Assembly: GCA_031287245.1 (NCBI GenBank)
Contig: JAITTD010000219.1
Span: 1 to 7,792, forward strand
Source of the DNA: Bacteroidales bacterium
GTDB taxonomy: Bacteria; Bacteroidota; Bacteroidia; Bacteroidales; UBA4181
Length of the DNA: 7,792 nucleotides
Reading direction: 5' to 3'
Of this stretch, positions 6,105-7,792 are shown piece after piece (within the stretch, counting starts at the first letter, position 1; each line of letters opens with the position of its first letter). The translations under genes and the position numbers were made by a program. Below the pieces are notes generated by a model. It searched no databases and had not been told where the DNA came from. It saw nothing but the letters and a program-made list of their open reading frames with translations.

Positions 6105-7519
6105 AGCCCTTTCTTTTCTGTTTCGCTCTTATGCTCGGTGCGCCGTTCTTGAATGCACAGCATACGCATTTTCAATCGTCCGAATATCACTATCCGACCG
6201 ATCCGTTGGTGCGTGAAAAATTAGACCAGTGGCAGGATCGCAAGTTCGGTATGATTATCCACTGGGGCATCTACGCCGTGCCGGGCATTATTGAGTCGTG
6301 GAGCATCTGCAATGAAGACTGGATTGGTCGCGACAGCACAACAACCTACGAGAAGCACAAACGCTGGTATTTCGATTTGGCAAACCAGTTTAATCCTGTC
6401 AAATTCGATCCCGACCAGTGGGCAAAGGCTGCCAAAAGCGCCGGGATGAACTATCTTGTGTTCACCACCAAGCATCATGATGGATTTTGTATGTTTGACA
6501 GTCGCCAAACCGATTATTCCATTGCCAAGGGACCTTTTCGCAATCATCCCAAAGCCGACGTTGCCAAATACGTCTTTGAGGCGTTTCGCAATCAGGGTTT
6601 CCTGATTGGCGCTTATTTCTCGAAACCCGACTGGCACACACAATATTATTGGTGGGACAAATATGCTACGGGCGACCGGAATGTCAATTACGATATTCGT
6701 AAAAACCCATGGCGGTGGAACAAATTCAAAGAATTTACCTGCAACCAGATAGGCGAGTTGATGCAAAACTACGGAAAAATCGATATTTTGTGGCTCGACG
6801 GCGGATGGGTACGCCCGCTGGACAGCGTCACCGACGAGGTGCGTTCGTGGGGCGCCCGCATTCCCGAATGGAGTCAGGACATTGATATGCCCCGTATTGC
6901 AGCGATGGCACGCAGCCATCAACCGGGTTTGCTCATTGTTGACCGCACCGTACACGGTCCCTACGAAAACTACCAGACGCCCGAACAGCGCATCCCCGAG
7001 CAACAATTGGATTACCCGTGGGAATCGTGCATGACGCTGGGACACGCTTGGGGTTTTGCCAAAAAAGAGCGATTGAAACCGGCAGATCGCGTCATCCGCT
7101 CGTTGATTGAAATCGTAGCCAAAGGCGGAAGCCTCCTGCTGGGCGTCGGTCCCACGCCAGAGGGCTTGCTGACCGACGAGGCTGTACAACGCTTGCAGGA
7201 AATCGGGCAATGGACAGCCCTCAACGGCAAAGCCATTTACGGAACCCGCATCACCAAACACTATCATGACGGAAACACTTGGTTTACACAAAGCAAAGAC
7301 GGCAAAAAGATCTATGCCATCTATTGCGCAGATGAACAGAAATCCACCGCCACTGTGGAATGGAAAGGTAATGAACCGCTGAAAGGAAGCAAAATCATCT
7401 TGCTGCACACCGGTAAATCCGTTAAATGGAAGAAAACAGGCGACAAAACCATCGTAGAAATTCCGAAAGGATTACCGGCTAACCTGCCGGCGTTGGCATT
7501 TGAAGTGGTGGTTCAATAG
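6101..7519 (+). CDS. Secreted GH29 alpha-L-fucosidase
   Basis: GH29 enzymes release alpha-linked L-fucose from glycans by a retaining mechanism. The 472-aa product has a signal peptide ending LNA|Q (cut after residue 19); Cys7 is not in a lipobox, so a soluble periplasmic or secreted enzyme is likely. The catalytic barrel (about 35-365) shows HWG (54-56), KHHDGF (124-129), and ILWLDGGW (229-236) in which Asp233 should be the nucleophile. It also shows WESCMTLGHAWGF (307-319) and GGSLLLGVGP (351-360). The acid/base is probably a Glu in the 289-300 stretch, perhaps Glu295 of TPEQ; I cannot be sure. A beta-sandwich domain (about 375-472) ends it. Length is typical. GH29-A or -B specificity cannot be told by eye. 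No SD is seen before the ATG, as is usual in this phylum. No transporter or SusC/D gene is visible alongside. Confidence 0.92.
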   Translation: MKPFLFCFALMLGAPFLNAQHTHFQSSEYHYPTDPLVREKLDQWQDRKFGMIIHWGIYAVPGIIESWSICNEDWIGRDSTTTYEKHKRWYFDLANQFNPVKFDPDQWAKAAKSAGMNYLVFTTKHHDGFCMFDSRQTDYSIAKGPFRNHPKADVAKYVFEAFRNQGFLIGAYFSKPDWHTQYYWWDKYATGDRNVNYDIRKNPWRWNKFKEFTCNQIGELMQNYGKIDILWLDGGWVRPLDSVTDEVRSWGARIPEWSQDIDMPRIAAMARSHQPGLLIVDRTVHGPYENYQTPEQRIPEQQLDYPWESCMTLGHAWGFAKKERLKPADRVIRSLIEIVAKGGSLLLGVGPTPEGLLTDEAVQRLQEIGQWTALNGKAIYGTRITKHYHDGNTWFTQSKDGKKIYAIYCADEQKSTATVEWKGNEPLKGSKIILLHTGKSVKWKKTGDKTIVEIPKGLPANLPALAFEVVVQ

Positions 7520-7543
7520 TGATACGGTGGTGATTCAATGGTG
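7505..7543 (+). repeat. Imperfect 17-bp direct repeat at the fucosidase stop
   Basis: The bases 7505-7521 and 7527-7543 match at 15 of 17 positions (GTGGTG, G or A, TTCAAT, A or G, GTG). The first copy holds the last codons and the TAG stop; in the second the TAG becomes TGG. This looks like a 22-bp tandem duplication of the gene end. No clear intrinsic terminator follows the gene between 7520 and 7620. Confidence 0.6.
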
Positions 7544-7650
7544 GATTTTCTCCTTCCGAGCGTGATTGCGTGATTACTATCAACGAGTTTGTGGAAGTAG
7601 GAAAAAAATATTCCGATAAAATTTTTATTTATTTTTTGAAAAAAAATGAC

Positions 7651-7658
7651 TATCTTAC
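7651..7658 (+). promoter_or_regulatory. Putative -7 element for the gene at 7724
   Basis: TATCTTAC at 7651-7658 keeps TAnnTT of the Bacteroidota -7 consensus but ends AC instead of TG. TTTA (7628-7631) stands at the 19-bp position of the -33 TTTG. Upstream, TTG with eight As and TGAC resembles the fucosidase promoter closely. The leader to the ATG at 7724 would be about 60 nt. The rest of 7520-7723 is AT-rich and holds nothing else I can name. Confidence 0.45.
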
Positions 7659-7723
7659 AGACGTGATATTTTGCTTGAGATAAGGCGTAATGTGTTGATT
7701 GTAAATGTTTTAAATATGATTCC

Positions 7724-7792
7724 ATGAAAAGGATTTTATTTTTGATGCTTGCGATAGTGTTGGTATTGCCGCTGAAAGCACAGTTTGGAGGT
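7724..7792 (+). CDS. Exported protein, N-terminus only
   Basis: ATG at 7724 opens a frame that runs 23 codons to the window edge. It encodes a typical signal peptide: a Lys-Arg start, a run of Leu, Ile, Val and Phe, then Pro and a cleavage site LKA|Q after residue 19, leaving QFGG as the visible mature start. There is no lipobox Cys. The function cannot be told from so little. It lies 204 bp after the fucosidase on the same strand and seems to have its own promoter, so a joint operon is not shown. Confidence 0.7.
   Translation, partial: MKRILFLMLAIVLVLPLKAQFGG

Noticed and set aside
6221..7408. 395-codon minus-strand open frame opposite the fucosidase
   Set aside because: It is antisense to clear GH29 motifs, and its translation shows no family features or regulatory signals.
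7513..7725. 70-codon minus-strand frame in the spacer after the fucosidase
   Set aside because: It is mostly AT-rich non-coding DNA with a putative plus-strand promoter, the product resembles nothing known, and it has no upstream signals.

Overview
The window looks like chromosomal DNA of a Bacteroidota species, probably Bacteroidales. The evidence is a Bacteroidota-type LptD (877 aa), a topoisomerase IV A subunit of about 900 aa with an acidic N-terminal tail, and signal peptides that all end in Ala|Gln. Promoters also match the Bacteroidota form (TTTG, 19 bp, TAnnTTTG), and start codons lack clear Shine-Dalgarno sequences. Genus cannot be told from this stretch.

Layout, left to right. Bases 1-148 are non-coding and hold several short inverted repeats that look like repetitive extragenic palindromes. 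Bases 149-239 are a tandem array of the heptamer AAACYYR that runs into the stop codon of lptD. lptD (236-2869, minus) encodes the outer-membrane LPS insertase. A 212-bp gap (2870-3081) carries a textbook intrinsic terminator for the upstream gene, overlapped by a consensus promoter for lptD. parC (3082-5793, minus) encodes the DNA-cleaving subunit of topoisomerase IV. The divergent intergenic region 5794-6100 (307 bp) holds a consensus parC promoter on the minus strand and, on the plus strand, a -7 element with a possible operator for the next gene. A GH29 alpha-L-fucosidase (6101-7519, plus) follows. A 204-bp AT-rich gap with a putative promoter leads to the first 23 codons of another exported protein (7724 to the window edge).

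The genes do not form one pathway. lptD and parC are housekeeping genes on the same strand, and the terminator/promoter arrangement between them argues for separate transcription units. The fucosidase is a secreted glycan-degrading enzyme with its own promoter; no susC/susD-like genes, regulator or transporter are visible beside it, though the next gene is cut off. No RNA genes, CRISPR array, transposase, phage or defence genes are seen. I find no convincing undescribed system. The items most worth a second look are the heptamer array at the lptD 3' end, the interlocked terminator and promoter between parC and lptD, the two-cysteine arrangement in LptD, and the operator-like palindrome in front of the fucosidase.
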